Positions 19,836 through 28,259 of a stretch of DNA of 64,000 nt are shown one piece after another; position 1 is the first letter of the stretch; each line of letters begins with the position of its first letter. A program made the translations under genes and the position numbers. Origin of the DNA: Frigidibacter oleivorans (GTDB taxonomy: Bacteria > Pseudomonadota > Alphaproteobacteria > Rhodobacterales > Rhodobacteraceae); the NCBI RefSeq assembly GCF_003993775.1, contig NZ_RJRZ01000014.1, positions 1 through 64,000 on the forward strand, given 5' to 3'. The notes beneath the pieces are model-generated. The model ran no database searches. It saw nothing but the letters and a program-made list of their open reading frames with translations, and was not told the DNA's origin.

Positions 19836-20846
19836 TTATCCGTCGAAGTTCACTTCCTCGATCAGCTTCAGCGCCGCCGGGCGCGCCGCCGCCACCTCGG
19901 TCAGACTCAGCCCGTCGGGGGTGAACTCGCCCCAGCCCGCCACCAGCTCCGACCGCTCGACGCCCGGCTCGACCGGGAATTCGTGGTTGGTGCCGGCATA
20001 GATCTCCTGCGCGGTGTCGCTGGCCAGGAATTCCATCAGCTGCAGCGCCGCCTCGCGGTTCGGCGCGGCCCGGGTCATCGCGACGCCCGAGATGTTCATA
20101 TGGGTGCCGCCGCCCTCGAAGACCGGAAAGACGATGCGGACCGAATTGGCCCATTCCGTCTGTTCGGGATCGGCCAGCATCTGCCCCATGTAATAGGTGT
20201 TTCCGAGGCTCACGTCGCATTCGCCCGCCCAGATCGACCTGACCTGGCCGCGGTCGTTGCCCTCGGGCTTCTTCGCCAGATTGGCCTTCACCCCTTCCAG
20301 CCAGGCGCGGGTCGCCTCTTCGCCGTGATGGATCAGATGCGCGGCGGTCAGCGCCACGTTGTAATCGTTGGTGAAGGGGCGGGTGCAGATACGGCCCTGC
20401 CATTTCGGATCGGCCAGATCCTCGTAGGTCGTGACCTCGCCATCGGCCACGCGTTCCTTGCTGGCATAGAGGATGCGCGCGCGGCTGGTCAGGCCGAACC
20501 AGTGGTTCCCGGCATCGCGAAAGCCTTCGGGGATGTTCTCCGTCAGGACCTCGGACTCGACGGGCTGGGTCACGCCCGCCGCCACCACCTCGGCCAGGCG
20601 GGCGATGTCGACCGTCATCACCAGATCGGCGGGCGAGCGGTCGCCCTCGGCCACCAGCCGCTCGACCATGCCCTTGTCAACGAAGGCCACGTTGACGGTG
20701 ATGCCGGTTTCGGCGGTGAAGGCATCGAACAGCGGCTGCACCAACTCGGGCTGGCGGTGCGAATAGACATTCACCTCCGCGGCCAGCGCGGGCGCGGCGG
20801 CAAGGCCGGCGCCGCAGGCCAGCAGCGCGGAAATACGGGACAGCAT
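19836..20846 (-). CDS. Iron(III) ABC transporter substrate-binding protein
   Basis: This 336-residue periplasmic binding protein of the FbpA/FutA group has a signal peptide ending PALAAEVNVYSHRQ. The mature N-terminus, the FVDKGMVERLVAEG segment and the paired-tyrosine region GNTYYMGQML, whose tyrosines ligate ferric iron in this family, identify it. The start at 20846 follows AGGGAGGAA. No permease or ATPase gene is adjacent, so it must work with components encoded elsewhere. A TGA-N9-TCA iron box-like site lies upstream and a terminator follows. Confidence 0.88.
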   Translation of the reverse strand: MLSRISALLACGAGLAAAPALAAEVNVYSHRQPELVQPLFDAFTAETGITVNVAFVDKGMVERLVAEGDRSPADLVMTVDIARLAEVVAAGVTQPVESEVLTENIPEGFRDAGNHWFGLTSRARILYASKERVADGEVTTYEDLADPKWQGRICTRPFTNDYNVALTAAHLIHHGEEATRAWLEGVKANLAKKPEGNDRGQVRSIWAGECDVSLGNTYYMGQMLADPEQTEWANSVRIVFPVFEGGGTHMNISGVAMTRAAPNREAALQLMEFLASDTAQEIYAGTNHEFPVEPGVERSELVAGWGEFTPDGLSLTEVAAARPAALKLIEEVNFDG

Positions 20847-20910
20847 CGGACTATTCCTCCCTGACATATCGGGCGGAGTCTGGGCCGAAACCGGACTTTC
20901 CGTCAATACC

Positions 20911-20925
20911 TGATCGAACTAGTCA
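20911..20925. promoter_or_regulatory. Candidate iron-responsive (RirA-type) operator
   Basis: TGATCGAACTAGTCA fits the TGA-N9-TCA consensus of the alphaproteobacterial iron box. It stands 65 bases before the iron-binding protein start, where a repressor site is expected. The functional link is inferred; a match this short can arise by chance. Confidence 0.45.
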
Positions 20926-20948
20926 TGATTTATCAGCGACGGGGCGGA

Positions 20949-21833
20949 TCAGGGGGTGCGCGCCGCCTTTTCCGCCGCCTTCGCCGCGTTCCACAGCGCG
21001 TCCATCTCGGCCAGGTCGCTGTCCTCGGGGCGGCGGCCGTCGCGGGCCAGCGCCGCCTCGATGGCGCGGAAGCGGCGGGTGAACTTGGCATTGGCGCGCC
21101 GCAGCGCGGTTTCCGGGTCGACCTTCAGGTGCCGGGCGAGGTTCGCCATCACGAACAAGAGGTCCCCCATCTCGTCCTCGATCTCGTCGGCGGACAGGCT
21201 GTCGCGCGCTTCGACCAGTTCGCGCGATTCCTCGGCGATCTTGTCCAGCACCTCGCCGGTCGTGGGCCAGTCGAAGCCGACCCGCGCCGCGCGCTTTTGC
21301 AGCTTCACCGCCCGCATCAGCGCGGGCAGGCCCACCGCCACCCCGTCCAGCACCCCGGTTTCCGCCTTTGCGGCGCGTTCGGCGGCCTTGATGCGTTCCC
21401 AGTCCGCCACCTGCTGGTCGGCGGACTTGTCGCGGCTGTCGGCGCCGAAGACATGGGGATGCCGCGCCACCATCTTGTCCGATACATTCCGCGCCACGGC
21501 GGCGAAGTCGAAATGCCCCGCCTCCGCCGCCATCTGCGCGTGATAGACCACCTGCAGCAGCAGGTCGCCCAACTCCCCCTCCAGTTCGCCCCAGGCCTGC
21601 CGCTCGATCGCGTCGGCCACCTCATAGGCCTCTTCGATGGTGTAGGGCGCGATGGAGGCGAAGTCCTGTTCCAGATCCCAGGGGCAGCCGCCGGCCGGGT
21701 CGCGCAGCCGCGCCATGATCGCCAGCAGGCGCGGCATCCCGCCCTTAGGATCGCGGATCAGCGCCTCGTCGGACGCGAGGGCGGACGCGAGGTTAGACGT
21801 CGGGTCAGGGGCGGCGGGTCGGGGGAGGGTCAT
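20949..21833 (-). CDS. mazG: Nucleoside triphosphate pyrophosphohydrolase MazG
   Basis: MazG hydrolyses (d)NTPs to monophosphates plus pyrophosphate. The 294-residue protein carries two MazG domains. The first has CPWDLEQDFASIAPYTIEEAYEVADAI and GELGDLLLQVVYHA, the EExxE and ExxD metal ligands. The second has EESRELVEA and EDEMGDLLFVMANLARHL. The start at 21833 is the second of two possible; an in-frame extension to 21896 would overlap the divergent amidohydrolase start. Confidence 0.9.
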   Translation of the reverse strand: MTLPRPAAPDPTSNLASALASDEALIRDPKGGMPRLLAIMARLRDPAGGCPWDLEQDFASIAPYTIEEAYEVADAIERQAWGELEGELGDLLLQVVYHAQMAAEAGHFDFAAVARNVSDKMVARHPHVFGADSRDKSADQQVADWERIKAAERAAKAETGVLDGVAVGLPALMRAVKLQKRAARVGFDWPTTGEVLDKIAEESRELVEARDSLSADEIEDEMGDLLFVMANLARHLKVDPETALRRANAKFTRRFRAIEAALARDGRRPEDSDLAEMDALWNAAKAAEKAARTP

Positions 21834-21894
21834 TGCGCAAGCCTCGCGGATGGCGTCATCTGCGCCTAACAGAAACAGCGCGCGAGAGTCCATC

Positions 21895-23058
21895 ATGCCC
21901 GTCCTGAACCGGATCGCCGACCTGTCGCCCCGGATGACCGAATGGCGGCGCCACCTGCACCGGCATCCGGAACTGGGGTTCGACTGCCGGCAGACCGCGG
22001 CCTATGTGGTCGAGCGCCTGCGCGAGATCGGGGTGGACGAGATCCACGAAGGCATCGGCCGCACCGGCGTCGTGGCGATCCTGAACGGGCAGGGCGAGGG
22101 GCCCACCATCGGGCTGCGGGCCGACATGGACGCGCTGCCCATCGACGAGGCCACGGGCAAGGACTGGGCCTCGACCGTGCCGGGGCGGATGCATGCCTGC
22201 GGCCATGACGGCCATGTGGCGATGCTGCTCGGCGCGGCGGCCTATCTGGCGGAAGCCCGGCGCTTCGCCGGCCGGGTCGCGCTGATCTTCCAGCCGGCCG
22301 AGGAGGATGGCGGCGGCGGGCTCGCCATGGTCGAGGACGGGATGATGGACCGGTTCGGCATCGCCGAGGTCTATGGCATCCACAATTCGCCCAACACGCC
22401 CTTCGGCCATTTCCACACCTCGCCCGGCGCGCTGATGGCCGCGGTGGACACGGCCTATGTCTACCTGACCGGCAAGGGCGGCCACGGCGCCACCCCGCAC
22501 GAGACGGTGGACCCGATCCCGGCCGCCATCGGGATGATCGCGGGGCTGCAGACCATCGTCAGCCGCAACGTCCATGCGCTCGACGAACTGGTGGTCTCGG
22601 TCACGCAGGTCCATGCCGGCACAGCCAGCAACATCATCCCCGAAGAGGCGTGGTTCTGCGCGACGATCCGCAGCTTTCGCCCCGAGGTGCGCGAGATGGC
22701 CAAGCGCCGCTTCCACGAGATCGTGGCGGGCCATGCCGCGGCCTATGGCGTGACGGCGCGGGTGGACTACGACTGGGGCTATCCGCCGACCGTCAACCAT
22801 GCGGCGCAGGCGGGCTTCGCCGCCGGGGTCGCGGCCGAGATTTCCGGCGCCGACTCGGTCCTCGCCGATGCGGGCAAGGAGATGGGGGCCGAGGATTTCA
22901 GCTACATGCTGGAGGCGCGCCCCGGCGCCTACCTGTTCCTCGGCACCGGGCCGGGGGCGGGGCTGCACCACCCGCAGTTCGACTTCAACGACGAGGCTGC
23001 GCCCTACGGGGCGAGTTTCTTCGCGCGGCTGGTGGAACGGGCGCTGCCGCTGGCCTGA
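21895..23058 (+). CDS. M20-family amidohydrolase (hippurate hydrolase type)
   Basis: This 387-residue metallopeptidase-fold enzyme has the metal-binding segments GLRADMDALPI, MHACGHDGHVAML and QPAEEDGGGG. The catalytic glutamates follow the histidine, and KGGHGATPHETVDPI marks the dimerisation domain. The family removes acyl groups from amino acids (hippurate, N-acetyl or indole-acetyl conjugates) in the cytosol. The exact substrate is unclear. It is divergent from mazG with 61 bases between them. Confidence 0.88.
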   Translation: MPVLNRIADLSPRMTEWRRHLHRHPELGFDCRQTAAYVVERLREIGVDEIHEGIGRTGVVAILNGQGEGPTIGLRADMDALPIDEATGKDWASTVPGRMHACGHDGHVAMLLGAAAYLAEARRFAGRVALIFQPAEEDGGGGLAMVEDGMMDRFGIAEVYGIHNSPNTPFGHFHTSPGALMAAVDTAYVYLTGKGGHGATPHETVDPIPAAIGMIAGLQTIVSRNVHALDELVVSVTQVHAGTASNIIPEEAWFCATIRSFRPEVREMAKRRFHEIVAGHAAAYGVTARVDYDWGYPPTVNHAAQAGFAAGVAAEISGADSVLADAGKEMGAEDFSYMLEARPGAYLFLGTGPGAGLHHPQFDFNDEAAPYGASFFARLVERALPLA

Positions 23059-23184
23059 CCGTCTTCCGTTCGCACATATTCCCGGGGGGCGACTTGCGGC
23101 GGCAGCCGCGAGAGGAGCCCCCTTCCTGCTTTCCCCGCCCCGCGCCAGCCGCTATCAGCGCAAGGGTCCGCGAGAGGAGAACCG

Positions 23185-23943
23185 ATGCCCGCCAGCCCCG
23201 ACCCGACCCCGCAGCCCGCCTTCGTGCTGGTCCGTCCGCAGATGGGCGAGAATATCGGCGCCGCCGCCCGGGCGATGCTGAATTTCGGGCTGGCGCGGAT
23301 GCGGCTGGTGGACCCGCGCGACGGCTGGCCGAACCCGCGGGCGGTGGCCACCGCCTCGGGCGCGGCGGGGCGGGTGCTGGACCATGCCGGCATCTTCCCC
23401 GATGTGGGCGCGGCGCTGGCCGATTGCGACCATGTCTTCGCCACCACCGCCCGCAACCGCGACCTGACGAAGCCGGTCTTCACCCCCGAGGCGGCGATGG
23501 CCCGGGCCGGTGAGATGCTGGCGCAGGGACGGCGGGTCGCGGTGCTGTTCGGGCCGGAACGCGCCGGGCTGGAAAACGAGGATCTGGTCCGTGCCGACGC
23601 GCTGATCTCCGTCCCCGTCAACCCCGGCTTTCCCTCGCTGAACCTGGCGCAGGCGGTGCTGCTGCTGGCCTATGAATGGCGCCGGGCGGGTGATGCCACC
23701 CCGCCCGAACGGATGGCGATGGCCGGCACCGAATTCGCCAGCAAGATCGAGGTCGAGAAGCTGGCCGAACATTACGAGGCGGAACTGGACCGGGCGGGCT
23801 TCTTCTTCCCGCCCACCAAGGCCGAGGGGATGAAGCTGAGCCTGCGCAACCTGTGGTTCCGGCTGGGGCTGACCCGGGCCGAAGTTCAGACCTTGCACGG
23901 GATGTTGCGTCAACTGCTGCGCCGCGGCGGGTCAGCGGGTTGA
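23185..23943 (+). CDS. trmJ: tRNA (cytidine/uridine-2'-O-)-methyltransferase TrmJ
   Basis: This 252-residue SPOUT-fold methyltransferase has FVLVRPQMGENIGAAARAMLNFGLARMRLVDPR at the N-terminus. Two later knot motifs, VLFGPERAGLENEDL and ISVPVNPGFPSLNLAQAV, bind S-adenosylmethionine. TrmJ methylates the 2'-OH of position 32 in several tRNAs. The start is preceded by GAGAGGAG. Length is normal for the family. Confidence 0.9.
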   Translation: MPASPDPTPQPAFVLVRPQMGENIGAAARAMLNFGLARMRLVDPRDGWPNPRAVATASGAAGRVLDHAGIFPDVGAALADCDHVFATTARNRDLTKPVFTPEAAMARAGEMLAQGRRVAVLFGPERAGLENEDLVRADALISVPVNPGFPSLNLAQAVLLLAYEWRRAGDATPPERMAMAGTEFASKIEVEKLAEHYEAELDRAGFFFPPTKAEGMKLSLRNLWFRLGLTRAEVQTLHGMLRQLLRRGGSAG

Positions 23944-24191
23944 ACCGCGCCGTTTCGCCAGTATAGGTTGCCTGTCATGGTTGTGTCGGCAGGCCCGGTT
24001 CTCCGGACGCGGGATGCCTGTGTCTTGCGGATGTTCCGCTTCCATGGCTGTCAAACCCGAACGGGTCGCGTGAACAGGACGAAGGCATCATATCGGGGTC
24101 CGTGCCACGGGCAGGGTCCGGCGGCGGAGGGTCTGCGGCTGCGGGCGCTGCGGGCGCGCCATGCGCGGCTCCGACGCGGGGTCGAACCGCG

Positions 24192-25976
24192 ATGCCGGTG
24201 AGCGCCTGCCTCGATTTCGGGCCACCGGACCTCGCGGTGCGCATCGCCGCCGGCGTCTTCGCGGGGATCGCGCTCATCACCTTCTGGCTGGGCCGCCAGC
24301 ACAGCGTGCCGGGCAAGCCCGTCTTCATGGCGGCGCTGGCGGGGATGATGCTGTGGCTGGCCGGCTCGGCGGCCGAGATGGCGGTGACCGACCTTCACTG
24401 CAAGATCTTCTGGTCCGGCGTCACCTGGCCCGCGATCGTGCTGGTTCCCACCGCCTGGACGCTGTTCCTGTCCGACTATCTGATGGGGACCGAGGGGCAG
24501 GGGCATGCCCTGCGGCTGGTGGTGCTGGCCGGGGTGCCGCTGCTGCTGGCGGCGGTGGTTCTCAGCAATCCGTGGCATGGGTCGTTCTACGGGCCGGACA
24601 CGGATCTGGTGATGGTCGAGGGCCGGCTGTCGGCCCGCTATGACCACGGGCCGCTGTTCTTTGTGGCGGCGGGCTATCTTTACCTGTTCCTCGCCGCCGC
24701 CGTCGCGATGGTCGTGCTGGCGCTGCCCCGGGCACCGGCCAGCTTTCGCGGCTTTCTCGTGGCGCTGCTGGCGATCACGCTGGTGCCGGTGGCGGGCAAC
24801 CTTGCCTATATCCTGAACGGCTCCACGATCTTCGGCTTCGATCCGACGCCCTTCATGTTCGCCTTCGTCTTCGCCACCTTCGGGTCGCTGCTGGTCGGCA
24901 ACCGGCTGATGGACGTGAACCTGATCGCGCGCGAGATGCTGTTCTACCAGTCCTCCGACCCGATCCTGATCTTCGACATGGACCGTCAGCTGGTGGGCGC
25001 CAATCCCGAGGCGCGGCGCGTCTTCGGGGCCGATCTGCCGCCGCTGAACCGCCCGCCGCGCGGCGACTGCCCGGTGTCGGGGCTTTGTGCCGGGGCGACG
25101 GCCGAACATCCGCTGCCGGCGGTCCGCCGGGACGGGCGCAGCTTCGACCCGCGGGTGACGGTGCTGCGCAATCCCATCGCCCGCAACCACGCGCCGCTCG
25201 GCTGCGTGATCGCGCTGGTGGATATCAGCGTGCAGGAACGCATCGCCGCAGCCCTGCGCATCGCCGCCGAGGAGGCGGAGGCGACGAGCCTCGCCAAGTC
25301 GCAATTCGTGTCCACCGTCAGCCATGAACTCCGCACGCCGCTGACCTCGATCAAGGGATCGCTGGACCTTCTCGATGCCGGGGCGATGGGCAACCTGCCC
25401 CCGGCGGCGCAGCGGGTGGTGCGGATCGCGCGGTCGAACAGCCAGCGGCTGGCGCTGCTGATCGACGATCTGCTGGACGTGCAGCAGATCGAACAGGGGC
25501 AGATGCGGATCCGCCATGAGCTGGTGGATCTGGCGCGGGTGGTGCGCGACGCGGTCGAGGCGAACGAAGGCTATGCCCGCTCGCTCGGCGTGCAGCTGGA
25601 GCAGGACTGCGTGTCGGGGCCGGTGGAGGTGATGGGCGATGCGCAGCGGCTGATGCAGGTGATGGCCAACATGCTGTCCAACGCCTGCAAGTTCTCGCAT
25701 CGCGGCGGGGCGGTGACGGTGCGGCTGCAGGTCGAGGGGCGGCAGGCCCGCGTCTCCGTCGCCGACCGGGGCACCGGCATCCCCGAGGGCGCGCGGGAAC
25801 GGGTCTTCGGCCAGTTCTCGCAGATCGACAGTTCCAACACCCGCCGGATCGGCGGGTCGGGCCTGGGCATGCATATCGCCCGCCGCATCGTCGAACGTCT
25901 GGGCGGGCGGATCGACTATGAAAGCCGTCTGGGCGAGGGCACGACCTTCTATGTGGACCTGCCGCTGGCCGGCTAG
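24192..25976 (+). CDS. Orphan membrane sensor histidine kinase (7TM type)
   Basis: This 594-residue protein has seven hydrophobic segments in the first 230 residues (histidine-kinase N-terminal 7TM type). A PAS-like domain follows at about 250-350, beginning SSDPILIFDMDRQLVGANPEA. The HisKA box SHELRTPLTS has the phosphoacceptor H378, and the HATPase has N box MLSNACKFS and G boxes DRGTGIP and GSGLGMHI. No response regulator adjoins it, so its partner is elsewhere. The start is uncertain: a GTG at 24102 is in frame, but the ATG at 24192 opens directly on the first membrane segment. Confidence 0.85.
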   Translation: MPVSACLDFGPPDLAVRIAAGVFAGIALITFWLGRQHSVPGKPVFMAALAGMMLWLAGSAAEMAVTDLHCKIFWSGVTWPAIVLVPTAWTLFLSDYLMGTEGQGHALRLVVLAGVPLLLAAVVLSNPWHGSFYGPDTDLVMVEGRLSARYDHGPLFFVAAGYLYLFLAAAVAMVVLALPRAPASFRGFLVALLAITLVPVAGNLAYILNGSTIFGFDPTPFMFAFVFATFGSLLVGNRLMDVNLIAREMLFYQSSDPILIFDMDRQLVGANPEARRVFGADLPPLNRPPRGDCPVSGLCAGATAEHPLPAVRRDGRSFDPRVTVLRNPIARNHAPLGCVIALVDISVQERIAAALRIAAEEAEATSLAKSQFVSTVSHELRTPLTSIKGSLDLLDAGAMGNLPPAAQRVVRIARSNSQRLALLIDDLLDVQQIEQGQMRIRHELVDLARVVRDAVEANEGYARSLGVQLEQDCVSGPVEVMGDAQRLMQVMANMLSNACKFSHRGGAVTVRLQVEGRQARVSVADRGTGIPEGARERVFGQFSQIDSSNTRRIGGSGLGMHIARRIVERLGGRIDYESRLGEGTTFYVDLPLAG

Positions 25977-25996
25977 CGCCGGCTGAAGCCCGGGGC

Positions 25997-26416
25997 CTAC
26001 ATCAGGCCGCGGCCGATCGCCTCGTCCACGGCGATGTTGTACTCGTCGTGGTAATAGTCCTGCGGATAGCCCGATCCGGCCGGCATCTCGCCGAATTGCG
26101 CCATGTTGTCGATATGCGACAGCAGCTGTTCGTCGCTGAACCCCGACATCCACTGCGCGTTCTCGGCGACCTGTCCGTCGTTCATGTAGTGGCGGTTCCA
26201 GTCGCCGGCGGCCCGGCCGGCGCTGCCGCCCTCCTCGGCGAAGAGGTCGCCGACGCTGCCCATCGCCGTGGCGATGCTGCTGCCCTGCACGCCCACCGCG
26301 GGGCCGATGGCGGCCATCGCGACGATGCCCAGCCCGACGGTCGCGGCGGTCAGCACAACCCAATCCACGGTGACGGCGCCGTCCTCGGCGTCACGGAACG
26401 TCTTCAGGGCCTTCAT
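25997..26416 (-). CDS. Flp/pilin-like exported protein
   Basis: This 139-residue protein starts [13 protein letters not shown] and then [25 protein letters not shown]. This matches a type IVb prepilin: a charged leader ending in G13, D and W at positions +5/+6 where Flp pilins have E and F/Y, then a hydrophobic helix. The remaining 90 residues are polar and aspartate/asparagine/tyrosine-rich ([18 protein letters not shown]), much longer than a normal Flp pilin. GGGAGAC precedes the ATG. No tad genes are nearby. It could be a pseudopilin or another prepilin-peptidase substrate. Confidence 0.6.
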   Translation of the reverse strand: MKALKTFRDAEDGAVTVDWVVLTAATVGLGIVAMAAIGPAVGVQGSSIATAMGSVGDLFAEEGGSAGRAAGDWNRHYMNDGQVAENAQWMSGFSDEQLLSHIDNMAQFGEMPAGSGYPQDYYHDEYNIAVDEAIGRGLM

Positions 26417-26633
26417 CGCTGTCTCCCTATGCCAATGCGTTTCGTCCTGTCCGGCGCGATCTTCGGAGCCAAGCAAGGCGGAATTCGGGCCGCGCGGGGG
26501 TATCTCTCCGGCGTTGTGCGGGTTTCGCGGCCCGGTTCGGCCCGCAAGCCATGTGCGGCGCAGGGGGCTGCCCCGCGCCCCGCTGCATTGCCAAGGCGAC
26601 GCAAAGGGCATACATCCGTCCGAGCATCTCCCG

Positions 26634-26640
26634 AAGGAGG
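26634..26640 (+). promoter_or_regulatory. Strong ribosome-binding site deciding the GTG start of lipA
   Basis: AAGGAGG lies 5 bases before GTG 26646; no in-frame ATG nearby has a comparable site, so the GTG start is preferred over longer frames. Confidence 0.8.
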
Positions 26641-26645
26641 TTCCG

Positions 26646-27596
26646 GTGCGCGACCTGAAGATCCCCGGCGAACGTCATCCCGAAAAGGCTCATCGCCCCG
26701 ATCAGGAGCAGCCGAAGAAGCCGTCCTGGATCCGGGTCAAGGCGCCCACCTCCGCCGGCTACAGGCAGACCCGCGACATCCTGAAGGAAAACCGGCTCGT
26801 CACCGTCTGCGAGGAGGCGGGCTGCCCCAATGTCGGCGAATGCTGGAGCCAGGGCCACGCCACCATGATGATCATGGGCGAGATCTGCACCCGGGGCTGC
26901 ACCTTCTGCAACGTGGCGACGGGCAAGCCGCAGACGCTGGACGCCTTCGAGCCGGGGCGCGTCGCCCATGCGGTGCAGACGCTGGGGCTGAACCATGTGG
27001 TCATCACCAGCGTGGACCGCGACGATCTGGAGGATGGCGGGGCCGAACATTTCGCCCAGACCATCCGCGCCGTCCGCCACCGCTCGCCCGGGACCACGAT
27101 CGAGGTGCTGACGCCGGACTTCCTGAAATGCGCCCCCTCGGCGGTGGAGAAGGTGGTCGAGGCGCGGCCCGACGTGTTCAACCACAATCTGGAAACCGTG
27201 CCCGGCCTCTATCCCGCGGTGCGGCCCGGTGCGCGCTATTTCCATTCGCTGCGGCTGTTGCAGCGGGTGAAGGAACTGGACCCGACGATGTTCACCAAGT
27301 CGGGGATCATGGTCGGCCTCGGCGAGGACGGGCAATCGGTCCGGCAGGTCATGGACGACATGCGCTCGGCCGATGTCGATTTCCTGACCATCGGCCAGTA
27401 TCTGCAGCCGACGCCCAAACATCACCGCGTGGACCGTTTCGTGACGCCCGAGGAATTCGCCGCCTATGAGAAGGCCGCCTATGGCAAGGGCTTCCTCATG
27501 GTCTCGGCCACGCCGCTGACCCGGTCCTCCTATCACGCGGGCGACGATTTCGCCCGGATGCGCGACGCGCGGCTGGCAAAGCTCGGCCGGGCCTGA
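26646..27596 (+). CDS. lipA: Lipoyl synthase
   Basis: This radical-SAM enzyme inserts two sulfurs into octanoyl-protein to form lipoate. The 316-residue protein has the auxiliary cluster cysteines [12 protein letters not shown] and the radical-SAM motif CTRGCTFC. Also present are the conserved [13 protein letters not shown] and the C-terminal RSSYHA, whose serine ligates the auxiliary cluster. Translation starts at GTG 26646, directed by a near-perfect AAGGAGG at 26634-26640 with 5-base spacing. Confidence 0.96.
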   Translation: MRDLKIPGERHPEKAHRPDQEQPKKPSWIRVKAPTSAGYRQTRDILKENRLVTVCEEAGCPNVGECWSQGHATMMIMGEICTRGCTFCNVATGKPQTLDAFEPGRVAHAVQTLGLNHVVITSVDRDDLEDGGAEHFAQTIRAVRHRSPGTTIEVLTPDFLKCAPSAVEKVVEARPDVFNHNLETVPGLYPAVRPGARYFHSLRLLQRVKELDPTMFTKSGIMVGLGEDGQSVRQVMDDMRSADVDFLTIGQYLQPTPKHHRVDRFVTPEEFAAYEKAAYGKGFLMVSATPLTRSSYHAGDDFARMRDARLAKLGRA

Positions 27597-27673
27597 GCCG
27601 GGCCGCGCCTGTCACGGCCGCTTGATCCGGGGCCATCGCGTGGTATCTTCCGTCGCATCCGTGAGGAACCGCC

Positions 27674-27928
27674 ATGACCGCCCCCGCCCGCCGCACGACG
27701 TCGCTCAGCCTCGATGCCGAGGCCGTGGATTCGGCGCGGGCCTTGGGTCTGGATGTGTCGGCGGTGGCCGAGGCGGCGCTGCTGCGCGCCGTGGCCCGCG
27801 CGCGGCAGGACGCCTGGCGCCACGAACATGCCGACATCTTCGCCGCACAGGCGCGCTGGCACGATGAACACGCGCACCCGCTGCGCGACATCCTCGCCGA
27901 TCCCGACCTCGCCGGCTGGACACGCTAG
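27674..27928 (+). CDS. CcdA-like antitoxin
   Basis: This 84-residue protein has an N-terminal part that fits a ribbon-helix-helix DNA-binding domain (RRTTSLSLDAEAVDSARALGLDVSAVAEAALLRAV). The C-terminal tail (WRHEHADIFAAQARWHDEHAHPLRDIL) has the tryptophan and late PL pattern of CcdA, the part that wraps the toxin. It lies 3 bases before the CcdB-like toxin gene. The pair would autoregulate through this protein. Confidence 0.75.
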   Translation: MTAPARRTTSLSLDAEAVDSARALGLDVSAVAEAALLRAVARARQDAWRHEHADIFAAQARWHDEHAHPLRDILADPDLAGWTR

Positions 27929-27931
27929 ACG

Positions 27932-28225
27932 GTGGAGTCGTTCCGACGCTTCGATGTGGCCGTGCATCGCGGGGTGGCGATGGTAACGATTGAAAGCGAT
28001 CTGCTGCCGCCCGATCCCGCGATCGTGGTCATCCCGCTGCTTGCGGACTATCCTGCCGTGCCGCTGCTGAACCCCGTGCTGCGGCTGGAAGATGGCCGGC
28101 AGCTGGTGCTGGCGACCCGCTTGATTGCGTCGGTCCGACGAGGGGCGATCCGGCGCATCGGCAGCGTCTCTGATCAGGGCGAGCGGATCACCCGGGCCAT
28201 CGACATCCTGATGGCCGGGGTCTGA
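27932..28225 (+). CDS. CcdB-like gyrase-poison toxin
   Basis: This 97-residue protein starts at GTG 27932. It follows the CcdB pattern: FRRFDVAVHRG at the N-terminus, MVTIESDLLPP, VVIPLL, an LVLATRLIASVRRGAIRRIG stretch and the terminal ITRAIDILMAGV, where the extreme C-terminus contacts gyrase in the family. The paired antitoxin gene is directly upstream. Chromosomal ccdAB copies are often relics; here both frames are intact. Confidence 0.75.
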   Translation: MESFRRFDVAVHRGVAMVTIESDLLPPDPAIVVIPLLADYPAVPLLNPVLRLEDGRQLVLATRLIASVRRGAIRRIGSVSDQGERITRAIDILMAGV

Positions 28226-28259
28226 GCGGACGCAGGCCCGCTCTGCCGGGCACCGAGGA

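Noticed and set aside
24102-24191. GTG-started extension of the 7TM sensor kinase
   Set aside because: It adds an alanine/glycine-rich stretch with no ribosome-binding site. The ATG at 24192 opens directly onto the first membrane segment.
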